The notes under the pieces are model-generated. The model did not search any database. It had not been told where the DNA came from and saw only the letters and a program-made list of their open reading frames with translations. Position numbers and translations under genes: made by a program. From contig NZ_JASITA010000007.1 in the NCBI RefSeq assembly GCF_030063415.1, positions 62,001 through 126,000 on the forward strand: a stretch of 64,000 nt of DNA. Reading direction: 5' to 3'. The stretch is from Streptomyces sp. H27-C3. Its GTDB lineage: Bacteria; Actinomycetota; Actinomycetes; Streptomycetales; Streptomycetaceae. Positions 55,757 through 63,384 of the stretch are shown here, in pieces (position 1 is the stretch's first letter; every line of letters starts with the position of its first letter).

Positions 55757-56203
55757 TCACAGGTACTTCGTCGTGTGCTTGAACGAGGACGACGCCCCGT
55801 CGAACCCGTACGTACCCCGGTACGACGACGGATTCTGGAACTCGCCCACGATCGTGATCGTGTTGGCGCAGGAACCCTGCCCCGCACGCTTCGCGTCGAG
55901 CCTGATCTGCTCGCCGACGAAGCCGCCCGTGATGTCCCACGGGGCGCCGCAGATGCCGGACGTGATCTGACCGCCCGTTACCACGTGCGGGTAGGTGTTG
56001 GGGTTGTACTTCACCTCGATGGCGAACGTGGTCTGGCCGTTGTGCAGTTCCAGCTTGGCGGCCGTCGAGATGGCTTCCGCCGAGAGGTCCATCGGTGTCG
56101 CGAAGGCCTCCTCGCGCGACTTCACCTCCGCGCCCTGCGCGTTGAGGTAGCGGTGCGCGGAGCGGTCCTGGCTCTGCGATGATTTCCGTGTCTGGGTGGT
56201 CAT
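55757..56203 (-). CDS. Beta-rich protein of unknown function in the protease cassette
   Basis: The 148-residue protein has a short polar N-terminus (TRKSSQSQDRSAHRYLNAQGAEVKSREEAF) and then alternating strands: KLELHNGQTTFAIEVKYNP, HVVTGGQITSGICGAPWDITGGFVGEQIRLDAKRAG, SCANTITIVGEFQNPSSYRGTYGFDG and the end SSSFKHTTKYL. It looks like a small beta-barrel or beta-sandwich; two Cys (GIC, GSC) could pair. No signal peptide is visible. I do not recognise the family. ATG 56203 lies 15 nt after the protease stop, so it is probably co-transcribed with and functionally tied to the protease. Gly- and Tyr-rich turns are compatible with a binding protein. Confidence 0.65.
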   Translation of the reverse strand: MTTQTRKSSQSQDRSAHRYLNAQGAEVKSREEAFATPMDLSAEAISTAAKLELHNGQTTFAIEVKYNPNTYPHVVTGGQITSGICGAPWDITGGFVGEQIRLDAKRAGQGSCANTITIVGEFQNPSSYRGTYGFDGASSSFKHTTKYL

Positions 56204-56218
56204 GGGTGCCTCCTCCTG

Positions 56219-57373
56219 TCAGGCCAGCTGCTCGGCGATTTCGACGCGCAGCAGTGCGCGGACGGTCTCGATGTGGTTGACCACGGTCACGACCTGGGAG
56301 CCCGCGAAGAGCAGGCCGAGGGCGACGTTGTCCTGCGAGGTGACCAGCGAACCGGAGTCGCCGCCCGCGGAGATGTTCGTCGTCAGGATCTGGTCCTTGA
56401 ACCGCGCCGTCCCGGCGGTCCCGTAGTTCACGTCGATCGTCGCGTCGACCGCGATGATCCGGCCGAAGCTGATGTTGGTCGTACGGCCGGTCTTCTTGAC
56501 CAGGTCACCGACGGCCACATTGGCCTTGCGCCGCCAGGCGCGCGGCGCGCCGCTGAAGTACTGCTCACGGGTGGCGTCCTGGAAGTCCACCGCGCCCAGC
56601 GCCGCGTCGACGACGTTGTTGTGCCGGTCCAGCGGGATCTGCGGGGCGAACTGGATGGTGATGAACCGGTCCAGCGTCGCGATCCTGTCGGCCGGGTCCT
56701 GCCCGCCGTCGAACACGCCGGGCTGGACGATCGCGCCGCCCGCCGGAGCCCTGTTGGAGTCGGCGAGTACGTGGTTGTTGCTGAGGATGTAGAACTTCGC
56801 CGGGGTGCCGAGCCCCGACCCGGGCGGGTCGGTGGTGGCACCGGGCAGGAAGTCGTACACCACGCTGCCGAGCGTGCCGGCCGTCACGCGTACGTTGCCC
56901 ACCGAGATGCCGGAGGGCGCCGGACGCATACGGCGCTTGAGGAGCTGCGGCTCGAACGCGCCGAGCCCGCTGAGCTCTTCGAGCTGCGGCTGGGACAGCT
57001 GGGAGAGCTGCTCGCTCACGCTGCCGTCCGGCCGGTACTGGGACTCCTGCTCGGCGCCGCGGCGCTGCTGACGCCGCTGGCGCTGCGCGGAGACATGGCC
57101 GACCGCGACGACATCGGTCGGGGTGCCGTCGTCCATCCGGCGCGGGATCAGGTCCCGCTCCGGAAGCATGGAATCTGGAACCTTCTGGTTCACGAAGACG
57201 AGCAGGGCCGGCTCGCCGGTGGGCTGCCCGTTGCTCCACTTCACGCCGTGGCCGAAGCCGACCACATTGGTTCGCGGTTCCTGCGGATTCAGGAAGTCGT
57301 GCACTGCCTGCTGGCGGGAACTGTCACTTACCTGCCCGCCGGTCGGACCACGCATCATCTCGGGCTGGCTCAT
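56219..57373 (-). CDS. Intracellular trypsin-like (Nal1-like) serine protease
   Basis: The 384-residue protein has no signal peptide. Residues 35-97 form an N-terminal domain (NVVGFGHGVKWSNGQPTGEPALLVFVNQKVP to VVAVGHVSAQ), followed by a Gln/Arg-rich linker at 98-150. A trypsin-fold protease domain starts at about 155, with a catalytic triad visible as H201 (ILSNNHVLAD), D256 (NNVVDAALGAVD) and S340 (ISAGGDSGSLV). These features recall Nal1-like putative serine proteases. ATG 57371-57373 has GAGGTGG upstream. It is the middle gene of a three-gene operon. The small upstream protein (57407-57646) resembles this protein's own residues 35-97. Cellular target and activation are unknown. Confidence 0.8.
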   Translation of the reverse strand: MSQPEMMRGPTGGQVSDSSRQQAVHDFLNPQEPRTNVVGFGHGVKWSNGQPTGEPALLVFVNQKVPDSMLPERDLIPRRMDDGTPTDVVAVGHVSAQRQRRQQRRGAEQESQYRPDGSVSEQLSQLSQPQLEELSGLGAFEPQLLKRRMRPAPSGISVGNVRVTAGTLGSVVYDFLPGATTDPPGSGLGTPAKFYILSNNHVLADSNRAPAGGAIVQPGVFDGGQDPADRIATLDRFITIQFAPQIPLDRHNNVVDAALGAVDFQDATREQYFSGAPRAWRRKANVAVGDLVKKTGRTTNISFGRIIAVDATIDVNYGTAGTARFKDQILTTNISAGGDSGSLVTSQDNVALGLLFAGSQVVTVVNHIETVRALLRVEIAEQLA

Positions 57374-57406
57374 GCCAGACCACCTCTTCCCCGGTTCTAC
57401 GGCGCG

Positions 57407-57646
57407 TCAGAGCTCGTCGTCCTGTGCGTGGACGTCGCCGATCGCGACCACCCGCACGGGAACGCCGTCGAGCTCCGGTGGCACCACGTCTTCGGTCCGA
57501 AGCCGGTCGCGGGGCACTTTGCGCGTAACGAACACAACGATCATGTCCACGCCCGAGTGCTCATCCCTCCCGGTGCCGACCCCGGTCACATTGGCCAGCT
57601 GCATCAGCCGGCTCTCATGGAGGTCGCGGGCCTGCCTGGCATCCAC
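57407..57646 (-). CDS. Free-standing homologue of the protease N-terminal domain
   Basis: The 79-residue protein aligns by eye with residues 35-97 of the protease encoded 33 nt downstream: ANVTGVGTGRDEHSGVDMIVVFVTRKVPRDRLRTEDVVPPELDGVPVRVVAIGDVHAQ here against TNVVGFGHGVKW..EPALLVFVNQKVPDSMLPERDLIPRRMDDGTPTDVVAVGHVSAQ there. The shared anchors are NV.G.G.G, VFV..KVP, D..P and VVA.G.V.AQ. GTG 57646 has GGGAGG 8 nt upstream. No signal peptide is seen. It could act as an inhibitor, a chaperone or a sensor subunit for the protease. This is inference from the shared domain and the operon. Confidence 0.7.
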   Translation of the reverse strand: MDARQARDLHESRLMQLANVTGVGTGRDEHSGVDMIVVFVTRKVPRDRLRTEDVVPPELDGVPVRVVAIGDVHAQDDEL

Positions 57647-57800
57647 AGGCTCGCCTCCCCCGCAGGTACGGATCTGCCCGGGTACGTTCCCCCCGGTCCC
57701 GGGCCGGTAGGGAATGTCTATTGCGGCCTTCGGCTGCGGTCAAGGCGTTCTGCGTTAAATCTTGGGATTACGGGCGTTCCATGCCTGTTGACCTTCTTTA

Positions 57801-57813
57801 CGAAGATTCTTCG
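57801..57813. promoter_or_regulatory. Palindrome CGAAGA-T-TCTTCG upstream of the protease cassette
   Basis: The perfect 13-bp palindrome lies about 155 bp upstream of the first cassette gene in a locally AT-richer stretch (57730-57830) that probably holds its promoter. It may be an operator. Confidence 0.4.
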
Positions 57814-57870
57814 AACCACTTGTCGGGCACGCCGAGAGCCGCCTCGTGGGAGGTCCGGTGACGCTCGCGC

Positions 57871-58665
57871 TCAAGTACGCAAATGCGAAGCGCCGTTGAG
57901 GTCCAGCACCGCGCCCGAGGACCATTCGGCGGCCGGCGAGGCCAGCCACAGCACCGCCGACGCGACCTCGTCCGCCGACGCCACCCGGCCGAACGGGCTC
58001 TGCGCCCGGATCGCCGCGCCCTCCGCCCCGCTGAGCCGGTGCGCCACCCGCTCGGTCTCGAAGAACCCCGGTGCGACCGAGGCCACCCCGATTCCGTACG
58101 GGGCCAGCGACACCGCCAGCGACTGGCCCAGCGCGTGCACCGCCGCCTTCGTCGCCCCGTACGCCGGGTGGTCCGGCTCCCCGCGGAAGGCGCCGCGCGA
58201 ACCGATGTTGACGATCCGGCCGCCGCCGCCCTGGTCGATCATCCGGCGCGCGGCGAGATGGCTGAGATTGGCCGTGGCCAGGAGATTGACGGACACATGC
58301 CGCTGCCATACGGCCGCCCAGTCCTCGTACGACGTCTCGGCGAGCGGGTGCCGCTCGTTGACGGCGGCGTTGTTCACCAGGACGTCGATGCCGCCGAGCC
58401 CCTCCGCCGCCAGGGCCGCGACCTCGGCCGCCCCGGCCGGGTCCGAGAGGTCGCCGCCGACCAGCACATGGCCCGTACCGGCGAGACCGTCGAGGGTGCG
58501 CCGCGCGTCCTGGCGCCGTGAGCCGTAGTGGACGGCGACGCGGTCGCCGTTGCCGGCGAAGGCGCGGGCGACGGCGCGGCCGAGGCCGCGCGAGGCGCCA
58601 CTGACGAGGACACGGCGAGCGGGGCTTTCGGGGCCTTCGGGGCGTTCGGTGGCGGGCGGGTTCAT
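57871..58665 (-). CDS. SDR-family NAD(P)-dependent oxidoreductase
   Basis: The 264-residue protein has the short-chain dehydrogenase motifs: VSGASRGLGRAVARAFA (the SGxxxGxG nucleotide loop), DVLVNNAAVN, the catalytic Ser in IVNIGSRGAF, and YGATK with Tyr and Lys. The C-terminal GFFETERVAHRLSG and DEVASAVLWLASPAAEWSSGAVLDLNGASHLR are typical of the FabG-like group. Substrate unknown. ATG 58665 is the start. The 224-bp gap to the protease cassette suggests separate transcription. A GGAATTC-N3-GAATTCC palindrome lies 110 bp upstream. Confidence 0.92.
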   Translation of the reverse strand: MNPPATERPEGPESPARRVLVSGASRGLGRAVARAFAGNGDRVAVHYGSRRQDARRTLDGLAGTGHVLVGGDLSDPAGAAEVAALAAEGLGGIDVLVNNAAVNERHPLAETSYEDWAAVWQRHVSVNLLATANLSHLAARRMIDQGGGGRIVNIGSRGAFRGEPDHPAYGATKAAVHALGQSLAVSLAPYGIGVASVAPGFFETERVAHRLSGAEGAAIRAQSPFGRVASADEVASAVLWLASPAAEWSSGAVLDLNGASHLRT

Positions 58666-58774
58666 CGGCGGTGCCTCTCGGAACTCGGTTGATGTACAGC
58701 CGTCGTTGGTGCGCCCGGACAGAGGGCCGTGTGGCGCACTTGGGGCTTCCGGATTCGGAGAAATGGGCGGAGTC

Positions 58775-58791
58775 GGAATTCGGCGAATTCC
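58775..58791. promoter_or_regulatory. Palindrome GGAATTC-GGC-GAATTCC upstream of the SDR gene
   Basis: Perfect 7-bp arms with a 3-bp spacer lie 110 bp upstream of the SDR start. They are followed by a tandem 14-bp repeat CCCCGCTGTCTTCA (58791-58804 and 58805-58818). The region between the SDR start and the kinase stop (58666-58897) holds no gene. Confidence 0.45.
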
Positions 58792-58897
58792 CCCGCTGTC
58801 TTCACCCCGCTGTCTTCAACGCACGGAATCTTCTCGCCGACAGGAAAGGCCGGTTACGCGAAGATCGCCCGTCGCGCGAATATCCCGGAGCCCGGCA

Positions 58898-59791
58898 TCA
58901 TGCTCGCCAGTCCGGGTCCGTGGCGGCGTCGATTTCGGGGTCGGATTCACCGAGACCGAGAAGTTCGGTCACTTCGTCCTCGTGTTCGCGGATCACCCCG
59001 GACATCGGTTCCTCCTCCCACCACGGCACGGGGGCTGCCTGACCGGCGCACCAGGCCAGGGCCTCGGGGACGCTGGGGCGGTCCGCGGGGCTCTTGGCGA
59101 GGCAGTGCGCGATGAAGCCCGGCCACTGGACGCCGGGGACACCGATCAGATCAGGCGCTTCGTGCAGCGTGCGCCGGAGCACCTTCTCGGCGCCGCCCGA
59201 GCCGTGCGGATTGCGCCCGGTGCTGGACAGGGCCAGCAGCACGCCGAGCCCGAACACATCGGCGGGCGGGCCCACTTGGGCGCCGGAAATCAGCTGTTCC
59301 GGGGCGATGAAGCCGAGCGGTCCGGTGGCGTCCTCGGGGTATCCGGCGCCGAATCCGATGACCTTCGGGCCGCCGCGGGTGACGATCACATGGGCCGGTT
59401 TGAGTTCACGGTGGACCAGTCCCGCGGCGTGCAGGGCGGACAGGGCGACGGTGAGCGCCGTACCGAGGGTGCCGAGGCTCGGCGGGTCCAGCGGGCCGAG
59501 TGTGGTGACCGTCTCGACGAGGGCGGGGCCCACGCAGAACTCGGTCGCCAGCCAGGGCTGCCCGTTCTCGATCCCGCCGTCGACGACCGCCGCCGTGAAC
59601 GGCCCGCCGACGGCGTGCGCGGCGGTCGCCTCACGGCGGAAGAGCTCGCGGAAGCTGCGCTCCGCCGCGAGGTGCTGGTGCACGGTCTTGAGGGCGACCA
59701 GCTGTCCGGAAGCCGCCTGCGCCAGCTCCACGCGGCCCGTCGCGCCCTCGCCGAGCAGCGAGACGATGCGGTACTCCGCGCGCTCGGCCAT
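58898..59791 (-). CDS. Predicted serine/threonine pseudokinase
   Basis: The 297-residue protein has a kinase fold with the Gly-rich loop GEGATGRV (14-21), the nucleotide Lys (VALK, K35), GFIAPEQL in place of the APE motif, and DVFGLGVLLAL. Three catalytic positions are changed: HRD is HRE (E129), the following Asn is His (H134, ELKPAHVI), and DFG is GFG (G146, VIGFG). Loss of the catalytic Asp, the metal-binding Asn and the DFG Asp together argues for a pseudokinase or strongly altered activity. No transmembrane or sensor domain follows; the C-terminus is short and acidic. ATG 59791 is chosen because the kinase domain starts there. I do not know a partner; the SDR gene is downstream. Confidence 0.85.
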   Translation of the reverse strand: MAERAEYRIVSLLGEGATGRVELAQAASGQLVALKTVHQHLAAERSFRELFRREATAAHAVGGPFTAAVVDGGIENGQPWLATEFCVGPALVETVTTLGPLDPPSLGTLGTALTVALSALHAAGLVHRELKPAHVIVTRGGPKVIGFGAGYPEDATGPLGFIAPEQLISGAQVGPPADVFGLGVLLALSSTGRNPHGSGGAEKVLRRTLHEAPDLIGVPGVQWPGFIAHCLAKSPADRPSVPEALAWCAGQAAPVPWWEEEPMSGVIREHEDEVTELLGLGESDPEIDAATDPDWRA

Positions 59792-60316
59792 GCCGTGATC
59801 CCCTCGCGTGATCCAGTGATGCGGTTGCTGCCAGTGATCAGTTTCCCGGACGCCATGAGCGACGCGCGCCGCGCCCCCTCGGTTGCGGCCTCGATGGCGG
59901 CGCGCGTCTGTTCGGAATCGGCTCGCTGTCGGAATCGAAAAGTTGTGCCCGTATTGCTCCGTGCGGAGGATTTGGGTCGAACAGGAGCAGCGGTCCGTCG
60001 AGTGCCTCGCGGGTCGGCGGATTCGCGGAGGAATGAATTGCCCGTACGCGCCAAGGCAAACAGCGGGACACCGATTGAAGGCCGTGTGACGGCCTCCGGG
60101 CGCACCGCCGACGGGGCAATCGTCCAATTCCGCAGGGTGTCGCGGCGGTCACGCCCCGTCCGGAATGCCTGGTCGCCGCACCCTCGACGGGGCGAGGGAC
60201 GCGGCGTTCCGGATGGTGGCGTCGACCGTGGCGGGAGGGGGTGCGAACTGGCCCTCGGGCAAGTGATCAAGGACGGGCATGGCGTGGCGGGCGCGCGGGG
60301 CGCATACTCTCAAGCA
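59792..60316. other. 525-bp gene-free stretch between the pseudokinase and a mini-protein
   Basis: No convincing gene is present. GTGATC occurs three times near the pseudokinase end (within 59794-59844), each as part of GTGATC-type words, and might be a regulatory cluster. The right end carries CATACT (60303-60308), a probable -10 box for the gene at 60317. Base composition is lower in GC between 59900 and 60080 than in nearby coding DNA. Open frames here lack ribosome sites. Confidence 0.5.
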
Positions 60317-60544
60317 ATGACAAAGTCAGCCGGAGCCCGGCGTTACCTGCCGTCCAGTCCCTTCAACGTCCCGGCCGCGGCCGCCCCACCGATCGAGGTT
60401 TTCGATGTGGGCGACCGGGTCTCGCACGACCAGTTCGGACTTGGGAGGGTTGTCGCAGTCGAGGGAGATGCCGCAGTGCTCATCGACTTCGCGGGGCGAC
60501 AGGGCCGCATCCTGAGTCCTTTCGTCAAGCTGACGAAGCTCTAG
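60317..60544 (+). CDS. Small Tudor/KOW-like protein
   Basis: The 75-residue protein ends in a small beta-barrel pattern, FDVGDRVSHDQFGLGRVVAVEGDAAVLIDFAGRQGRILSPFVKLTKL. It resembles the C-terminal Tudor-like domain of PcrA/UvrD helicases (GDRVxHxxFGxGxVV), which touches RNA polymerase. The N-terminus is short and disordered (TKSAGARRYLPSSPFNVPAAAAPP). ATG 60317 lacks a Shine-Dalgarno but follows CATACT by 8 nt, so the transcript may be leaderless. No neighbour suggests a partner. The binding to RNA polymerase is speculative. Confidence 0.7.
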   Translation: MTKSAGARRYLPSSPFNVPAAAAPPIEVFDVGDRVSHDQFGLGRVVAVEGDAAVLIDFAGRQGRILSPFVKLTKL

Positions 60545-60563
60545 TCCCTCCGGCGCGCAAGCG

Positions 60564-61781
60564 CTAGAGGGCCTGGGCAGCCGGCTTGACCATGCCGCGA
60601 ACGGTGCGACTCTTCGCGAAGTCGCCCATCGCGGTCATTTCCCATTCCCCCGAGAACTGCTTGATCAGCTTCGCCATCATCACGCCCGTCTGCGGCTCGG
60701 CGCCCGTCAGATCGAAGCGCACCAGCTCCTCGCCGGTCGCCGCGTCCAGCAGACGACAGTAGGCCTTGGCGACCTCGCTGAACTTCTGGCCGGAGAACGA
60801 GTTCACCGTGAAGACCAGGCCGGTCGCCTCCGGGGGGATGCGGCCGAGGTCGACGGTGATGACCTCGTCGTCGCCCGCGCCCTCACCGGTGAGGTTGTCA
60901 CCGGAGTGCTTCACGGAGCCGTTGAGGATCGAGAGCTTGCCGAAGTAGCAGCTGTCGAGGTGTTTGCGGTTTCCGTCGTAGGCGATGACGGACGCGTCCA
61001 GGTCGATGTCCTTGCCCCGGAAGGCGGGCTCCCAGCCGAGCCCCATCTTGACCTGGGAGAGCAGCGGACGGCCGCCCTTGACCAGGGAAACGGTCTGGTT
61101 CTTCTGGAGGCTGACCCGCCCCTTGTCCAGGTTGATCTTGCCGGCCGCGGCAGGGGGCGCAGGCGGCGCCTGAGGGGCCGCGGGAGGCGCCTGGGCGGTA
61201 ACCCTCGGGTCGGCCACCGGAGGGGCCGAGGGGGCCGCTGGAGCAGCCGGAGCGGGCGTCGGAGCGGCTGCGGCGGCGGGCTCGTCCACCGAGACGCCGA
61301 AGTCCGTGGCGATGCCCGCCAGCCCGTTCGCGTAACCCTGGCCGACCGCGCGCACCTTCCAGGCGCCGTTGCGCAGGTAGATCTCCACGATCACCAGTGC
61401 CGTTTCGCTGCCGAGCTGCGGCGGGGTGAACGTGGCGAGGGCGCTGCCGTCGTCGGCGTTGCGCACGGTGGCGGTGGGCTCGATGCCCTGGAAGGTCTGG
61501 CCCGCGGCGTCGGGGCTCGCGGTGATCACGATCTTCTCGATGCCGGCCGGCACCGCGGAGGTGTCCACCACGATCGCGTCGGGCGCCGAGCCGCCGCCGG
61601 ACCGGTGGACGACACCGGGTCCCGTAGGCTGGTTGAAGAAGATGAAGTCGTCGTCGGAGCGCACCTTGCCGTCGGCGGTGAGCAGCAGGCCCGATACGTC
61701 GAGCCGCACCGGAGCGGCGACGTCCACGGCCACGCGGGCGGTCGAAAGCGGGATGTTCGAGCCGGGTGTCATTGCGGTCAT
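60564..61781 (-). CDS. TerD-family protein with two TerD domains
   Basis: The 405-residue protein has an N-terminal TerD domain (LDVSGLLLTADGKVRSDDDFIFFNQPTGPGVVH, with acidic Ca2+-site residues, then IEKIVITASPDAAGQTF and VIVEIYLRNGAWKVRAVGQGYANGLAGIATDFGV). A Pro/Ala linker runs over residues 165-230, and a second TerD-like domain follows (VKMGLGWEPAFRGKDIDLDASVIAYDGN, CYFGKLSILNGSVKHSGDNLTGEGAGDDEVITVDL, VFTVNSFSGQKFSEVAKAYCRLLD). TerD proteins bind Ca2+ and are linked to tellurite and other stress responses. ATG 61781 is chosen; ATG 61772 or GTG 61802 are alternatives without a clear ribosome site. A small unknown gene lies 36 nt upstream. Confidence 0.9.
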   Translation of the reverse strand: MTAMTPGSNIPLSTARVAVDVAAPVRLDVSGLLLTADGKVRSDDDFIFFNQPTGPGVVHRSGGGSAPDAIVVDTSAVPAGIEKIVITASPDAAGQTFQGIEPTATVRNADDGSALATFTPPQLGSETALVIVEIYLRNGAWKVRAVGQGYANGLAGIATDFGVSVDEPAAAAAPTPAPAAPAAPSAPPVADPRVTAQAPPAAPQAPPAPPAAAGKINLDKGRVSLQKNQTVSLVKGGRPLLSQVKMGLGWEPAFRGKDIDLDASVIAYDGNRKHLDSCYFGKLSILNGSVKHSGDNLTGEGAGDDEVITVDLGRIPPEATGLVFTVNSFSGQKFSEVAKAYCRLLDAATGEELVRFDLTGAEPQTGVMMAKLIKQFSGEWEMTAMGDFAKSRTVRGMVKPAAQAL

Positions 61782-61817
61782 GCCAGGGCTAACGACCGAC
61801 ACCTCTTTGCCGTTCCC

Positions 61818-62126
61818 TTACCTGTCGCTATCTGTTGCGCGGGTGATTGCGGGCCGCCCGCTCGGTTCCGTGCTTGCGACCTCACCCGCGATTGACAGTG
61901 GGAGGCGGAGGTCCCAGGCGCCGCGACGCCGCTGCCAATCGTGGGTGAGGTCGTTGTACGCGCCGGTCCAGTGGGCCATCACGAGCTGGCTGTCGTCGGC
62001 TTCGGCCTCGGCCAGGAACTTCGCCGCGCGCTCACCCCGCAGGGTGCCGGCCGCGCGCCCCTGGTGGGTGATGACGACGCTGCCGTCGCTGTGCGCTTCC
62101 CAACCGAATCCATGAGGTTTCGGCAT
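61818..62126 (-). CDS. Small conserved protein of unknown function
   Basis: The 102-residue protein begins MPKPHGFGWEAHSDGSVVITHQGRAAGTLRGERAAKFLAEAEADDSQLVMAHWTGAYN, resembling a family of small Streptomyces proteins with HGFGxE and THxGRxAxTLRG motifs that I recall but cannot name. The last 45 residues (LTHDWQRRRGAWDL to RATDSDR) look less conserved and could be an altered C-terminus. ATG 62126 is chosen for the family start; a longer in-frame ATG at 62162 exists. Neither has a clear ribosome site. It probably shares a transcript with the TerD gene downstream. Confidence 0.6.
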   Translation of the reverse strand: MPKPHGFGWEAHSDGSVVITHQGRAAGTLRGERAAKFLAEAEADDSQLVMAHWTGAYNDLTHDWQRRRGAWDLRLPLSIAGEVASTEPSGRPAITRATDSDR

Positions 62127-62314
62127 GGAGGCATGGTGCCCGCCGGACGCGCTTGCGGCCATGTGTTTTAGGCGCCCGGCGGTTTCGCTGGGGTTTCACT
62201 CGTCCGGGTCGGTTCTCCGGTGTGCACCGGGCGCGAGGACCGGTCCGCCCGCCTCGGCGCGCTCTGCCCGCCGGGAGCGGCAGGCCGTGCCCGGGACTCC
62301 TCGTACGCGATCTC

Positions 62315-63124
62315 TCAGTACGGCCACTGGGGCGGGTCGGTGCAGAACGGGCCGCCCAGATTGGCGTGGGCCGGATTGTCCGGGTCGAGCTCGCCGTGCT
62401 CGGCGATCAGCGTCTCGGCGAACTGCTCCGAGTCGTCCTGCGGCTCGTAGCCGATGGCCCGCGCGGACGACAGGTCCCACCACAGGCGGGTGTTCGCGGA
62501 GGAGCCGTAGATGACGGTGTGGCCGACCCTCTCGGCGGTGAGCGCGGCGTGGAAGAGCCGCGCGCCGTCGCCCGGACTCATCCAGACCGAGAGCATCCGC
62601 ACCGAGCTGGGCTCCATGAAGCAGGAGCCGATCCGTACGGAGACGGTCTCGACGCCGTGCAGGTCCCAGTACAGCTGCGCGAGGTCCTCACCGAAGGCCT
62701 TGGAGAGCCCGTAGAAGGTGTCGGGGCGGTGCGGGGTGTCGATGGGGATGAGCGGCGCGCCCTCGGCGGGACGCGGGGTGAAGCCGACCGCGTGGTTCGA
62801 CGAGGCTAAGACGATCCGGGCGACGCCCTCCTCGCGGGCCGCCTCGTAGAGGTTGTACGTCCCTTCGATGTTGGCGCGCACGATTTTCTCGAAGGAGGCT
62901 TCCAGGGAGATGCCCGCGAGGTGGATGATCCCGTCTACGCCCCGCACGGCCTCGCGCAGCGCCTCCTTGTCGGCCAGGTCCGCGGTGATCGCCCTGGGCT
63001 CGCCCTCGATCGGAGTCGCGTCGAAAAGCCGCAGTTCATAGCCGTACGCCGGGAGGATCCCGCGCATCAGGGTGCCGAGGCCGCCCGCGGCGCCGGTGAG
63101 CAGGACGGTGCGTGGAGCAGGCAT
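62315..63124 (-). CDS. udh: Uronate dehydrogenase-like NAD-dependent oxidoreductase
   Basis: The 269-residue SDR-type protein resembles bacterial uronate dehydrogenase. It has the NAD loop TGAAGGLGTLMRG, IIHLAGISLEASFEKIVRANIEGTYNLYEAAREEGVARIVLASSNHAVGF, YGLSKAFGEDLAQLYWD with Tyr and Lys, and RIGSCFMEPSSVRMLSVWMSPGDGARLF. That family oxidises glucuronate or galacturonate to the aldarolactone. The divergent neighbour encodes KdgD, a later enzyme of the same route, which supports the assignment. ATG 63124 has GGAG about 9 nt upstream. Confidence 0.82.
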   Translation of the reverse strand: MPAPRTVLLTGAAGGLGTLMRGILPAYGYELRLFDATPIEGEPRAITADLADKEALREAVRGVDGIIHLAGISLEASFEKIVRANIEGTYNLYEAAREEGVARIVLASSNHAVGFTPRPAEGAPLIPIDTPHRPDTFYGLSKAFGEDLAQLYWDLHGVETVSVRIGSCFMEPSSVRMLSVWMSPGDGARLFHAALTAERVGHTVIYGSSANTRLWWDLSSARAIGYEPQDDSEQFAETLIAEHGELDPDNPAHANLGGPFCTDPPQWPY

Positions 63125-63204
63125 CGGTGGGTCTCCTCGGTGCGCGGCAGGGCGGTGTGTGAGCGTGGCGTGGTCCACAGGGCATGGACGCGTCCGTGAA
63201 CCTT

Positions 63205-63220
63205 GTTTACATATGTGGAC
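63205..63220. promoter_or_regulatory. Imperfect palindrome around ACATATGT in the udh/kdgD divergent region
   Basis: GTTTACATATGTGGAC pairs with itself except two positions in each arm, centred on ACATATGT, in an otherwise GC-rich region about 80 bp upstream of udh and 165 bp upstream of kdgD. GGACGCGTCC (63186-63195) is a second, perfect 10-bp palindrome nearby. Either may be a uronate-responsive operator; no regulator gene is in the window. Confidence 0.5.
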
Positions 63221-63384
63221 ACGCTACGGATCGCCGCCGGACCACGTCAAGTGTTGCGCGGAGGGGGTCGATCCGTCTGGGTCTTGCGGTTTCTCGTCTT
63301 GACCGGCCCCGTGGACCTGCTTTAGCGTGACGGCGTTCAGGGATATGGACGCAGATCAGAATTGTGCACGCACAGGGAGCGCTC

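Noticed and set aside
59792..60240. Possible small genes in the 525-bp gap
   Set aside because: Frames have no ribosome site, poor codon bias and no recognisable motifs.
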